This document shows, in pieces, positions 21,111-32,730 of a stretch of DNA of 64,000 nucleotides; the first letter of the stretch is position 1; the number at the start of each line of letters is the position of its first letter. The notes under the pieces were generated by a model. The model saw only the letters and a list, made by a program, of their open reading frames with translations. It was not told where the DNA came from and ran no database searches. The position numbers were made by a program, and so were the translations under genes. Origin of the DNA: Eucalyptus grandis (Eukaryota; Streptophyta; Magnoliopsida; Myrtales; Myrtaceae); contig NC_052613.1 of assembly GCF_016545825.1 (NCBI RefSeq), positions 1,922,001 to 1,986,000 on the forward strand, in the 5' to 3' direction.

Positions 21111-22930
21111 GAGCTCAGAAAACTCCGCGAAAGAAACCTCGGAACAATTGCTTTACCGTGAAAACTTCGTCTCTCGCTCACTCTGTACCATCTTATCTTA
21201 CTCTCCATTGAAAATTTCGTAAAGAAGTTTATGCCCCAATTTGAGGGATTGGGATTGGGGTTTTTTTTAAGAACATAAGCAATTTTGTCCCAAATGGGGC
21301 AAAGAATGTGAAAATCGATGTTAATTCGGGAGAATTTTGCTGACTTCGCTTTGCTGGCGAGTTATGTCGGATGGATTATATGAAAATATCATCATATCAA
21401 ATTTTTCAGCCATATAAATCATTGATGGAAGTGATAAAAAAAAATTTATCAAAGTGACACTCAAGTAATTAAAAAGAAAAAAAAAAAGAAAAAGAAAAGT
21501 TAAGACTCTTTTATTAAGTCCTTGGATCAATATCATTTAAAGTAAGATTGATATACATGCCCAACAGTTACACGTCTATTATGGCTAACTGGTCATCCGC
21601 TTCTCAAGGCCAGCCTTTTACTTATAGAAGGTGGGGAACATAATATACCTCAAAGAGATCAACAGGGTAGATAATGACTTTGGCATAGACATTTCATGGG
21701 CAAAGAAATCAATGAATAGCCTCCGGATCGGATTGCCCAAATGGAATATTCCGAAGCGGCGAGGGCATATACACAATGGGGCTCGCCCTCAGTCTGCGCG
21801 ACTCTAGTGCTTTCCTTCTCTTTTTCTTCTTGCCGAAATCAACATAGGAATCAAGACTAATGGCCCCCTTGAGTTTGACCCCAACACCTAATGCTTTCCT
21901 TGGGAATCCGGTCTTGCCTTTTTGCTTCCACCTTGATTGCACAATTTAGAGAAAACCTAGAACTATCCAGCTGGAGAAAGATTCCTATGTTTATTACATA
22001 CTTAAGATGAACTTTCTCGTGATATTTATTATCAGGGACATCGGGAAGATGCTGAGCAGGAAGCAAAGCAGCATTCCTTTGTGAAGGCAACAAATCCAGA
22101 ATGATGAGCAGATATGCTGCCGCTGTTATGACGACCCACTTTTTCTCAATGCCCTTCTTCACCGTCATCGCTTTCGGACCACGCACAATCGCAATTCAAT
22201 CACGCTAAAAGAGCATCAACGATGAGCAAAGGATCACAGGCAAATTTCGAAAATGAAAGGACTGGACCACTCAAAATATTATAAGGTGTCGATATTCTTC
22301 AGCCTCACCAAGAGAAAGTGGCTTTGCGGAATTCATGGCGTGATGCCTGTCGTTGGTTTTGATTTTCTGCATTCCAACATTGAATTCATCTCCCTCGTGA
22401 TGACCACGCGAGCTGAGTGGATGGCCTTGCGTCCTCTATTTGAACTATTCTATAGTTCAATGATTATTTAACCTTATAATTATCATCGGCTTGTAGACCG
22501 TGTTAAAATTGTTTGCTATGTTAGACTTCACGGGCGGAGTGTGGATGATGATGAGTATAAAACAAATACCACTATTTTAGCAAGCAAGTGACCTATATCT
22601 TGATGTGCATGGGACGTGTTCCGTTAAATCTAAAGTTCGTTAGAATTCGGGAAAAAGGAATGTGTAACCAATAAACTAGTCTTTTTGAAAAAGAGAAACG
22701 TGTGAAGGATCATCTTGACTTTCGATGACCGAACTCAGCATATGATCTGTGATCATGCCCGTGTTAATTGGGATAACGAGAAGCTTCGCCTCCCAATCGA
22801 TTATGGATTGGACATTCTTTGGCCTTTAAAAAAAAAAAGTTTTTTCTATGGTGTGTGTATGAATGCACATATTGTCTCAATTTGGACTGCTACTTGATGT
22901 CTAACGGTTCACAAGCACTATAGAGAGTTG
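21110..22930. repeat. Segmental duplication unit 2
   Basis: Second copy, compact at about 1.8 kb because it lacks the large insertions. It also lacks part of the upstream flank present at 17100-17700 in unit 1. It carries the broken gene copy 21709-22186. Confidence 0.75.
21709..22186 (-). pseudogene. Second copy of the small secreted protein gene, splice donor lost
   Basis: Exon 1 region: 22186 to about 22033, with the hydrophobic run WVVITAAAYLLII and the conserved ALLPAQHLPDVP. The donor seen in copy 1 (G|GTAATAC) reads G|ATAATAA here, with the change at 22032. The exon 2 counterpart lies near 21931-21709 and preserves RKALGVGVKLKG and SLDSYVDF, but an indel puts it out of frame with the phase-1 join, which would stop after about 14 codons. 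Read without splicing, a 109-residue frame (22186-21857) stays open and ends in a different frame of exon 2. Either a pseudogene or a copy with a new C-terminus. Confidence 0.6.
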
Positions 22931-23371
22931 CAACCTAGACATGAGACATGCAACATGACCACTCAACTCAAAAGAATTTGCTTAACATGAGGTATAAATA
23001 ATAATATATAATAACTATAACTAGGGGAAAAAAAAAAAACCCTGGTTTTTGCGTAATCGTGAACTAGCCTAAAACTGACAGAGTCGGTTTCATGCTTGTT
23101 TCAAGAGCACCCTCTTCAATACGCGATTCCATTTTTTTTTAATTGAGACTTATAGAGTTGGTTCCAAGTCCCGGCCTTGGAACTTATCACTGTTAAGATT
23201 AAATCATTATATCAGGGAATGTTGCTCCAAATGGGCCGAGGTAGCAGAACTGGCCCACTAACAGGAAAAAAAGCTTAGCTTTCAAAGTGCAAATAGATTG
23301 TGGAAGCTAGACCCCATCATGCCCTAGACCTTACCCCCATCACAAGAATGCAACATCTACCACATCGGAAT
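22931..23371. other. Intergenic, no feature recognised
   Basis: Starts after the unit 2 similarity fades and runs to the LTR edge at 23377. It has A-rich and T-rich runs and no gene. Confidence 0.4.
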
Positions 23372-23376
23372 TCATT

Positions 23377-26300
23377 TGTGACGTCCCAAGAGGCGTCACT
23401 ATCCTATGGATTTTTATCTTTCCATTAAGCATATGCAAAAGCATGCAATCTCCAAAATCCAATTAACAACAACAAGGGATAGTAAGTAAAAACACACACA
23501 TACATATTGCATAGCTTCCATGCTTTATTTATTTACTCATAACGTCTAAAATTTACAAGCCCTCATCTTTAGGGCCATTATGACTAGTCATCCCCACATA
23601 CAAAAAGGAGATATGAGGAGAGGTTAAAAGCTACAAGGGAAAGCCTATCTCCTCTAACGATGTGACATCCTAAATTTCAGGATTTGTTTTCGATTGAATA
23701 AGTTTGGCCTTTCATCGATGCACCTATAGTACTTTTCTCTGAGTTGGCCACTCACGAAATAACTAGTCTATCAGGTGAAGCCATTAAGGAATTTTAACAC
23801 AATAGAGTTGAGAATTCAAGAATAGACTGCTCGATTAGAGACTAGAGATAGGTCGATTCGATAGGGGTATGTGATTAGTACGTGAGTGATTCTACCTAAT
23901 TGCAAAATTTCTATCAAACGGCACTAGACCAATTTTTATGTCATTTTTGTACCTTGTGTCCATATTTGAAACATTAAGATTTTCACAACAACCGAGAATC
24001 GCCAATGTGTCGAAGATATATATTGTGCTCAAAAATAATCAACAATGGGTCAATTGCACTAAAAATTCCTAAAAGCTATCCGGTAGGTTAGTCACGCTAA
24101 AATTGCGTTAGATTGAAATTAACTACGAATTTGAACCCGATTTCAGAAATTGAAAGTTCTGTCCTGTCATAATTTATTTTAGGAACGTCTACTTTTCCTT
24201 GGAAGAATTTTCGGCGATTCCAAGATTTTTACAGAAAATCAATTCGGACGATTTGAAAAATAACGGAAATTTGGATTAGCCAAATTAAAGGGATTTTTAG
24301 CTTCCAAACCGAGCTATTTGGCGGTGGGAACTTGTAGAAAATGGTGTGGGCCTTTTCTTCAACAAAATTGGACATCAATTGGAGGGTTAGTGAGGAAATT
24401 AAAGTCCAAATTTGAAGAATTCGGAGCTAGGCAAGAGGCTGGAAATTTTGGCTTCAAATTAGATTATTGTAGGAGATTATTTCAAGAAAGAAATAGGGGA
24501 CAAAGCATTCATTTGAGGGGATAAATTTTGTTGACTTTGCCCCTTTTTCCAATCTTTTTGAGCAAAACCAGCTGGCCCTCCCATCGCTGTCTCCCTCTTT
24601 CACCTCCCCTATCCCTTTCTCTTTTCCTTCGAAGCAGCGTGCAACTCCTTCGGTCTTCTGCTCTTGCTTTGCTTTCATTTTTTTTCTTTCGAATCCGCAG
24701 CTCCATCTTCTTTCGGTTTCCCTTTGAAGCAGCGCCACTTGTCCGCGTCTTCACCCTACTCAGTCAACTACCAGCGACGAAGACCGCGTGCATCTCCACC
24801 GCTCCACCTTGATTCTGCTCCTCCACCAAGATTTGTCTCCGCTGAGTCATCCCTCCTCAAACGGAAACTCCCACAACACTGACTTCGCTGCTCCTCTCCT
24901 TCGTCCGTTCCTGCCCGCACGCTTCCACCGAAGCTTTCTGCCCCCACCGAATTGCTTCAATCCAGCTATCATTCGTTCACTCCTCCAGCGAAGCCTTCAC
25001 CCCAGCAGCTCCCACCGATTCTTCTCCCCAGTCGAGACCACGATGCCAGCAATTCCAGTCGACCAGCCACTCGAAGCCCTGCAGCAACCCAATCCAGCTG
25101 AATTCACGCCTGCAGTAGCTCAGCCCACGCAATTTTCCAGCCCACCAAATCGAGTGCAGTAGCCCAGCCCGTGAGCTTCAGCCCACCGAAGCCAACCATC
25201 TTCCGCCGCAAGCCCAGCCGCAGTTTAGCCCAAAACCAAGCCCAGCAGCTTGCTATGGGCTTGCAAGCCATTTTCGGCCCGGTCCAACCTCTGTTGGTGC
25301 CGCCAAAAGTTCAAGTTTCAGCCGCCATCGCAGTGAACCGATTTTTGCGCTAAACCGGTGAGTTTATGCACTAAACTCTACTTAGGATGCTAATGACATT
25401 TAAGGGATGTTTAGTTTAAGTTAATTAGAGCTTAGGTGATTAGTTAGATTAAATTAGTGACTTAATTATTTGATTTTGCATGTTAGGTGGTTAGAGTAGC
25501 ATAATTAGAGACTAGATTAGTTGTATTATTTATCTAGATTGGTTCGGGAATTTTCCGGACCCGTTTTGGTATTTAATTATGCTTTTCCAGCATAAGTTTG
25601 CATTTATGGTATTATTTAATTAATTTTCTGTAATTATTTAATTATTAAAAAAAATTCTGGAAATTAGACCGGGATAGCTAGTGATCGGAATTTCGTGCTG
25701 ATTGCAATGTTGTGCTTGGTTTATTTAATTGAATGTTGTATTGTGCAAATTGAGTGAAAGTTGGAAATTTGGGTAATTATCCCAAAATTAAGTAATTTCA
25801 GTAATTAATTAGAAAATATCGGGCGTTGGTTTACAATGCTAAAAATGTTCTTATGGACTATATTAAATAGTGGGATTTTCCAAAAGAAATATATTATATT
25901 TTTGGCTCATGTCGACCGTGTACCCGCTCACGATTATTTTTATGGGTATTTTTAACACAAAGAAAATAGGCCGGGACATTATTTTTTTATTGAGGAATTT
26001 AAGTGTGAAGCACAATGTCCTTAGTCAGGATTAGATAATCGTGTGCTGGTTAAGAGAATTCATCTTCCGTTGTGTGTCGGGTGAACGATGCTTTTATGTG
26101 GGAAGCCGTCTTGAGGTAGATGTTGTCATGCTCGATGAGGCGAGACGACGTCTAGTTATGTGATGATAAATTTGCTGTGTGACGGATAGATCCGCTCTGT
26201 GTCAATTAGACCCGCTATGTGACGGTTAGGCTGTGTACTAGGTAGATCCGCTGTGTGACGAATAGACCCGCTATGTGATGGTTAGATCCGTTGTGTGATG

Positions 26301-29300
26301 GATAAGTCGTGCTTGTGTGGCTGTAATCATTTGGAATGCATGATTATCTGAGAGGTGGTGATTGACCAAGAGGTGATTTGAGATGCTCCAATTGATCGAG
26401 TGTTACTACTACATATATGTGGTATATATATTGTGCTAACATGCAGGAAAGAACTAAGGCAAAGATAAATCTTTGTGGTTATACGATTGTGTGGTTAGGA
26501 CGCCTCTAGGCATATTACTCTCCTAATCGGGGTTTAAAGCGTGAACTCGCTGAGATTTATATCTCACCCCGTTGTGGGCTTTAAATTTTTAGGACCGTAG
26601 GGTGGAGGACCTGGCGCCGAGCTGAGGGGATCTGAGGTGTGAGTCATATAGGACAGTTTCTATTGAAAGCTAGTCTTTTGAAGTCTTTTGGTTGTAGACT
26701 TTGTACTTGACTCAATGTGTATATAAAAGCATGTTTTGTGTGCGAATATGTTGTCCTGTTTTTCTATCTCGAGATGGTTATTGTCAGGGAATTTGTTATT
26801 TGCTTCCACATGTGCAATAAAATGAAAGGGTCGGCGACTCGTCTTGGGAAGTCGCAAATTTAATCGACCACCGTGGAATGAGCACACGCTCGAGGATCGG
26901 GGCGTGACAAACGAGATCTAACTAAAAGTAGCTTCCCTATAAGGACTTGTTACCTAGGTATCATCCATAAGGCTCTCTAGCGGGCCTTCGTCCACATCCG
27001 GTCCAAGTGGACTACAGAACCCATAGAGGGGTCCGAAAAGGTCCCCATCAAACCATGCGTACTATGCCTAGTAGGGGTGTGGAACAAGGTCGTGATACCC
27101 CTCATCAAACCAGACAGTGGTGGTGATCCGTCGAAAAGCAACGTCCTCCCTAAACACGTCCATCACCATGACCCCATGCTCATGAGTACCCTAAAACACA
27201 TGAAGCGGTGAGGTAGGGGATCCATACCTATTGCCCTGAAAAAGATTAAACAACAACAAATGAGTTGAAATTCAATAAGTAAAAATCATAAGCCTCGTAT
27301 AGGTGGATGCCTCACATCAGAGCCTTATGATTATCTGACCCAAACATATCGATGGCAAACCAATAGTAAAGCCTAAGCTTTACCTTAACTATATACATGA
27401 TGGAACATATTCTCAACCTAAGTCCCTTGAGCCTTAAACAAAGGCATATACTCCACACATGTCACAAATAGTGCGAATAATAACAACACGTGTCGAATAT
27501 TAGCATCTATCATATTATCAAAGCCTTCAATACTCAAACAACAACCTTCAAAATATTTACACACCTCTCGCTTCTAAATAATGACGATCATGGCATGCAC
27601 TACCTTCTAAGTCACTAAAATGACATTTGAATCATGCATGTGTCTCATGCATCTCATATATGGCTATATCAAACGTGCAAGAACCACAAAACAACTTCCA
27701 AGGTATGCATATGCCACTCAAACGCTTCACACACGGTTTAGCGCCTCAAGAACCACATGGCATCCCATACTACCATGCTATCTCGAGTCCAATTATTAAT
27801 CACACATAGTCAAAACCCTACGGCTCTTTCGGAAACATCCGGAACATCGTCTCGCTTCGTCGAGCACAGTATTGAAATTCCCATTGGACATCCTTTAGAG
27901 CATCATTCCGATATAACATTCCTTCAAACGGTATCCGTTGATGCGGGCCGTCATCTCGTTCTCACTAACGAGGCATCCAGTTGACAAGGGGGCATCGTCT
28001 CCCGAAACCTCGATGACTGAATCGCTCGTGTGACCACACAAATCAAGCATACAAGCAATCGGTTTTATCTTACATATTAGTCCAACTATGAATGCCCCAA
28101 GAGCATGCCAAGCAATGTGTAACTCATAACCTATCGTAAATGCGTAAATAAAGTATGTCGAGCACAAAACTAGAATTGTAGCTTGACCTGTGACATTCGA
28201 GTATCGACTTAAGTCAAACCCAAATCGAATGATATGTCTCAATATCGTCAAACTAAGGGAGTGACCCGACCCAATGTACTTCTACACACGTCCAAGAACC
28301 ATTGTCCTAGATTCAGTGGCTCGATGTGAACTCAAGTTTCGACCATGACCTATGGACTTCTATATGCAAAAATCACATCCATATTACAACCATAATGCTT
28401 GAATAATAAATCTCATAACAACTTAGGGACGATTCTACCATGACAGTCATAACATACAATAAACCACATCATATAGTCTTATTCAACCAATCATCGCACT
28501 CAAACATGAAGATCTAGCCTAGATAACAATAACAAACAATCCACGAATAGCAATCAAGGCAAACCTTCTAATACAAGCGACAACCTAAGCCTAAACAGAC
28601 TATTTCCACAAATCACGCCAACACGAGCAACCTCAACAATCGCACACCCATTCCTCGCTCATTCCCCATCCTTATAGTCCAAGCATATCGTGAGCAAACC
28701 ATACAAAATTAAACTCATGAGTTCCTCAACCTAGGATAGTCCTACGACATTAGAGGCGGTCCTAAATCCTAGTCGCGTAATGCAATGGTCTGGCCGATGT
28801 TTTAGAAATATACTTACAAACAACGGAGACGAGACGAGGGGTGATAGGTGGTGGCTCGACTCACGGCAACAACAACACGGTGCAGCATGAGGGTGTCACG
28901 ACAACGGCGAACGGCGCGAGTGGGCGGTGGTGCGGCAACAGCAGCAAGCAGACGGCATGCAGCAGTGAACGGCAGGGCGGCGAGCAAATGAGCAGCGAGT
29001 GGTGAGGGAAAGAAAGGAAAAGGAAGAGAAAAAGAGAGAGAAGAGACGAGCGGAAGGGGTTCGGCCAAAGGGGGTGAGGGTGAGAGAGAAGAAGATAAAG
29101 AAGAAACATAAGTAAGAAGGTAAGCTTGAAGAGAAGTGGGTCTTTTACATTTATGCATTATTGTCCTTTATTCATGATGACTATAAACTTGAGTTGCAAG
29201 AAGAGATCTTGGCCTTCCATCTTGCTAAGATCATTATCCAAGATCAAGGGTCAAGATTGCTTCTTCACTTTCAATTATTGATTAAACTCAAGAAGGGCAA

Positions 29301-30042
29301 AATGGTATGTTCCTTCTTATCTTCCTCAATCGGGTGCCTACTCCCTTTCCATGGCCTCACAAAATTTGTCTCATCTCAATTTAAATCTTGATAAGCTAAA
29401 TTGATCTCACTTCTAGGTCCGTTTAAGTCTATATCATTAAATTAACACATTTCTCCAATTAATGCACTAACGGGCTCACGAAAATCATTTCAACCAGAAA
29501 GGAATACCTTGATAACATCCACAGTCGATACTCGAAATCCAATCGGAGTTTGTAGCTAAGTTTCAACTGGAAACAACTTTAACACGACCTACGTGAATTT
29601 AGGTAGCATCAACAAAACTCACGCGACTATACTCGAATTGAGTTCGACGCCTGTTCAAGATTTTACGCGTGATTTTTAGTTGAGCTTGGTCGATCCATAA
29701 GTGACTCTCGGTTGTCATGTAATCAAGTAGGATTGATCAGCCTACCCTAGCTTACGATCATTCAGAATCAGATTATGGTCGTTTACAATTGGTACATTGA
29801 TCATGCAGCGTCATCCGTGACCGGTATATACTCGAATGGCGATCCTTATAGTCGAACGATCCTTTCATGGTCGAATGCTCTGGTCTTTCGTAACCTCGAT
29901 TGTGAATTCCTTTGCCCCAAATCAATTGGTCGGCTCGTGAATAATCCCTAAGATTGAGTCATGACTTACCCTCGTTACTGATGTATTGATCCTTCATCCA
30001 TTCCTCACAGTCTAAATAGGGACTTGAATTAAGGATGTCACA
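23377..30042 (-). mobile_element. Minus-oriented gypsy-type LTR, split by another solo LTR
   Basis: Left edge tgtgacgtcccaag at 23377, right edge aaggatgtcaca ending at 30042. On the minus strand the LTR would begin TGTGACATCCTTAATTC. Without the nested element (23661-26909) and one AACGA copy it is about 3.4 kb. No polyprotein lies beside it, and no matching 5-bp duplication was found (tcatt before, accct after), so it may be an old solo LTR with a mutated or truncated edge. The Pro/Ser-rich minus frames at 28814-29158 lie in its pyrimidine-rich transcribed part and are not genes. Confidence 0.6.
23656..26914 (+). mobile_element. Nested solo LTR with TSD AACGA
   Basis: AACGA at 23656-23660 and 26910-26914 bounds a 3,249-bp LTR (23661-26909) starting TGTGACATCCTAAATTTCAG and ending ATCGGGGCGTGACA. 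It belongs to the same LTR family as the flanks of the 32731-52352 gypsy element: both have the acaaccgaga..cgcc block and the cctaaaagctayc..taggtt block, here in plus orientation. It contains no coding region. Proline-rich frames at 24528-25353 are compositional. A short array of near repeats built on gatagacccgctatgtgacg lies at about 26160-26310. Confidence 0.87.
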
Positions 30043-30520
30043 ACCCTGTATGCAAATCAAAATTATATGTGGTCAAATTTGGGCCTATTATGTTTGATTT
30101 GGGCATCAGCAATTTTGAACTATGCTCTAGCTTTAACACAGAATAATTAACAAATCACCATAACGCATGTGCTATAAATCTCATCTTGCTCGGCATTATA
30201 TGTGTCATGCATCTCACTTTTCCTTGACTTGCTCGACCACGTCACCACCTTTTGGTGTGATCATTACATTAATTACTTACTCCAGAGGTAGAGAGATTAA
30301 CCGATGCGATCTCATTAAAATGTGATTTTCTCAAAAAACTTACCCTAAATGCCATAACTATATCCCTCGGAAACTTATTAGCATGACGAATTTCTTGAAT
30401 TTATCTTTTTTTATCTTAATTTATGTATAAATCGAATCGAACACACCACATTATTGGGTGAAACCCACTAAAAAAATGAAGTGCTAGGTGATGTAATTGA
30501 GTCTCATGCAATACCCATAT
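30043..30520. other. Intergenic, no feature recognised
   Basis: AT-rich spacer between the LTR edge and the long-TIR repeat. Confidence 0.4.
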
Positions 30521-31385
30521 ATAGAATAAAGTACACTGCAAGTGCCAAAACTTGATACAAATAGATATTTAATTGCCAAAACTTCCAAAATGTACACTTA
30601 AATGCCAAAATCAAAGAAAATTTGGACACTTAGGTACCAATAGCGAAAATTTCCAAATTGCTGACATAGCACTTTTCCAATGAATTAAGTGCAAAACGAC
30701 ATCATTTTTCGCGCTAATGTGGCTATATAAGCCGAAAAAAGACGTGGTTTACCTTCGGATTCGAATTTTATTATAAATAAATTAAATAAAGAAAAATAAA
30801 TAAATTTATTTTAAAAAAATGGCAGCAGTAGCATTCGATGAGGGCCTACATAGCCCTCATCTGCTCTTGCCCCACCATCACCAACAAGGACCGACGACAA
30901 TGGGGGGAAGGTCGACTGGGGTCACCGAACCCTAGGCAGGGCCCAATGACCCTAGCCGACCGCCACTAAGGGCCTACAAGTCCTCTCCAAGAGCCAGCAA
31001 TGGTGGGTTGGTGGCAAAGGTTGTGCAAGCCCTCATCAAACGCCGCACCTACCTTTTTTTTTTTTTGTTCTTTTTAATTTATTTTAGTTAATTTTTTTGG
31101 TTCTTTTTAATTTATTTTAGTTAATATATACATTAAAATTCGATTTTTGGGGCAAACGACGTCATTTTGTTTCTTCGTTACTAAGTCAACTTTCCAGCGA
31201 GCCATGTAGACCACTTTTATTATTAAAAAATGACACATCGGATTTCGAGCTACCTTCGCTGGACTTGATACTTAAATGTCCAAATTTTCAAAAAAAAACA
31301 ATGGTACTTAAGTGTAATTTTTTGAAGTTTTGGTATTTAAGAATCCACTTGTGCCAAGTTTTGGCAATATTTATCTTAATTTTAC
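30521..31385. mobile_element. Long-TIR non-autonomous DNA element
   Basis: The left arm (aagtgccaaaacttgatac and following, about 30521-30640) and the right arm (about 31250-31385) are imperfect inverted repeats over roughly 100 bp with matching phrases such as tgccaaaactt and acacttaa. The GC-richer centre (30830-31050) is unrelated to the arms and may be captured sequence. A direct repeat of about 29 bp (ggttctttttaatttatttt) occurs twice at about 31067-31125. No transposase; superfamily not assigned. Confidence 0.55.
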
Positions 31386-32535
31386 TTTATTAGAAGTACA
31401 AAAAGATGCCATTATGTATAAAGAACCTTTGTTTTGGTGACACATGGCAGTGAATCCAAACATTAGGTTATTTCTATTTCTCCATAATAAGATAGCATAT
31501 TCTTCTATAATTTCATTGGTTTGCCTTAGATTCAGTTTAATCCATTGTACTATCAAATTAGTTCTAATGAAGTGATTATATTATGAAAGTATAAAGTCGC
31601 TAATCTAATTAGTTCTCTTGGAGATGAATGGCCTTTGAACTTCAAGTGATGTCCACATATGGTACCCAAAAAAGATGAACTTCTGATAAAAGAAAAAAAA
31701 AAATTCTGTTCATTTCAACTTAGGAAGGATCTGGATTTACGTCTTCTTGATGCTGGTTCTTCATTTAGCCTTGGAGGGAGAAGACATCTTTTTTAAGAGA
31801 ATTCCTTTCCACTTCCTGAACTCATCTTCCTCTTCATCTTCACCATCGAACCATCTTCAGGATCTCGGCTCCTTCACCTTCATCTTCACAATCCTGGATT
31901 CTCGGTTCTCCTTTTCTGTTGATAGCCAGAAACTATATCCAGATTCTTTCTCCATCATCCAAGTTCATCTCCTCCATTTTTACATCCTGACCTCTATCTG
32001 CGGCTGCTAAACTTTCTAAGCAGCTCATTTTCATTTAGTTGGCTAATTTTCATCTGCTTTATTGCACAAACTTGAGCCGCTTGTGCTAATTATTCTCTCC
32101 ATTACAAGATTTAGCTCTTAATTTTGGCCCAAAATCATTGGTACGATTAGGGTTTAAAGAAGAGAGCAAAATTGAGCCAACATGTCCACCTTTTTGTTAA
32201 ATATGGGGCTTTTCACGGTAACGACGTCATTTTAGGGTCTTTTTCACTGAATTTCACCATGTCAAATTTCAAGCAAGCCATGTCAACCAAAAATAATGTT
32301 AAAATTTGCCACGTCAGATTTCTAGTATATCCAATCAGAGTTGGCATTTAAGTGATCATTTTTTTACAAAGGTGGCACTAAACTTTTGATATTAAAGTAA
32401 GTATCCCACAAAACTTTTGCCATTTCTAGTGTCCTTATATTTACAATTAATGCATGGATTTTCATTGCATTCAATGACTAAGATGTAGTATCCGAGGATG
32501 GAAAAGAATTCAACTTGAAGGGGAGGGGAACACAA
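31386..32535. other. Intergenic with a partial long-TIR repeat copy
   Basis: About 32200-32440 repeats the right part of the 30521-31385 element (aacgacgtcattttag, caagccatgtcaacc, ggcatttaagtg). The frame 31747-32010 is Ser/Phe-rich with a run of serines from a tct/tca microsatellite; there is no evidence that it is expressed. Nothing else recognised. Confidence 0.45.
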
Positions 32536-32633
32536 GTGAGTCTATCAAGCAAGAGAAAGAATCATAGCTCATTATCTATTAAGGCGAACTTTCTTGCCAT
32601 AAGAAGAAGAAGAAGAATGGTGATACGTATTAC

Positions 32634-32730
32634 CAAGAGCATCAAGAACATGTTGAGCAGGAAGCAATGAGGTATTCATTGGTGAAGGCAATAGATCCAC
32701 CATGATGAGTAGATATGCCACCACTGCTAT
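32634..32730 (-). pseudogene. Third copy of the secreted protein gene: 3' part of exon 1
   Basis: Encodes AVVAYLLIMVDLLPSP and LLPAQHVLDALG, close to copy 1, and ends at an intact donor-like G|GTAATACG near 32634. Its 5' part lies at 52353-52396, on the far side of the gypsy element, where codons for MMKKKSVKRKWAAI are visible. Exon 2 is absent. The GCTAT target lies within codons of the hydrophobic stretch, so the gene is dead by insertion and by truncation. Confidence 0.7.
32726..32730 (+). repeat. Target-site duplication GCTAT, left copy
   Basis: Repeated at 52353-52357. Unit 1 has the uninterrupted site (ctactgctatcgccaccc near 15220). Confidence 0.92.

Noticed and set aside
24528..25353. 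Proline/serine-rich plus-strand frames
   Set aside because: They lie in the transcribed-looking part of the AACGA-flanked LTR, show no conserved domain and overlap antisense frames.
28814..29158. Minus-strand Leu/Ser/Pro-rich frame resembling a signal peptide
   Set aside because: Pyrimidine-rich U5-like part of a minus-oriented LTR; same composition as other LTRs here.
23377..30042. A 5-bp target duplication for the outer minus-oriented LTR
   Set aside because: Flanks read tcatt and accct, which do not match; not claimed.
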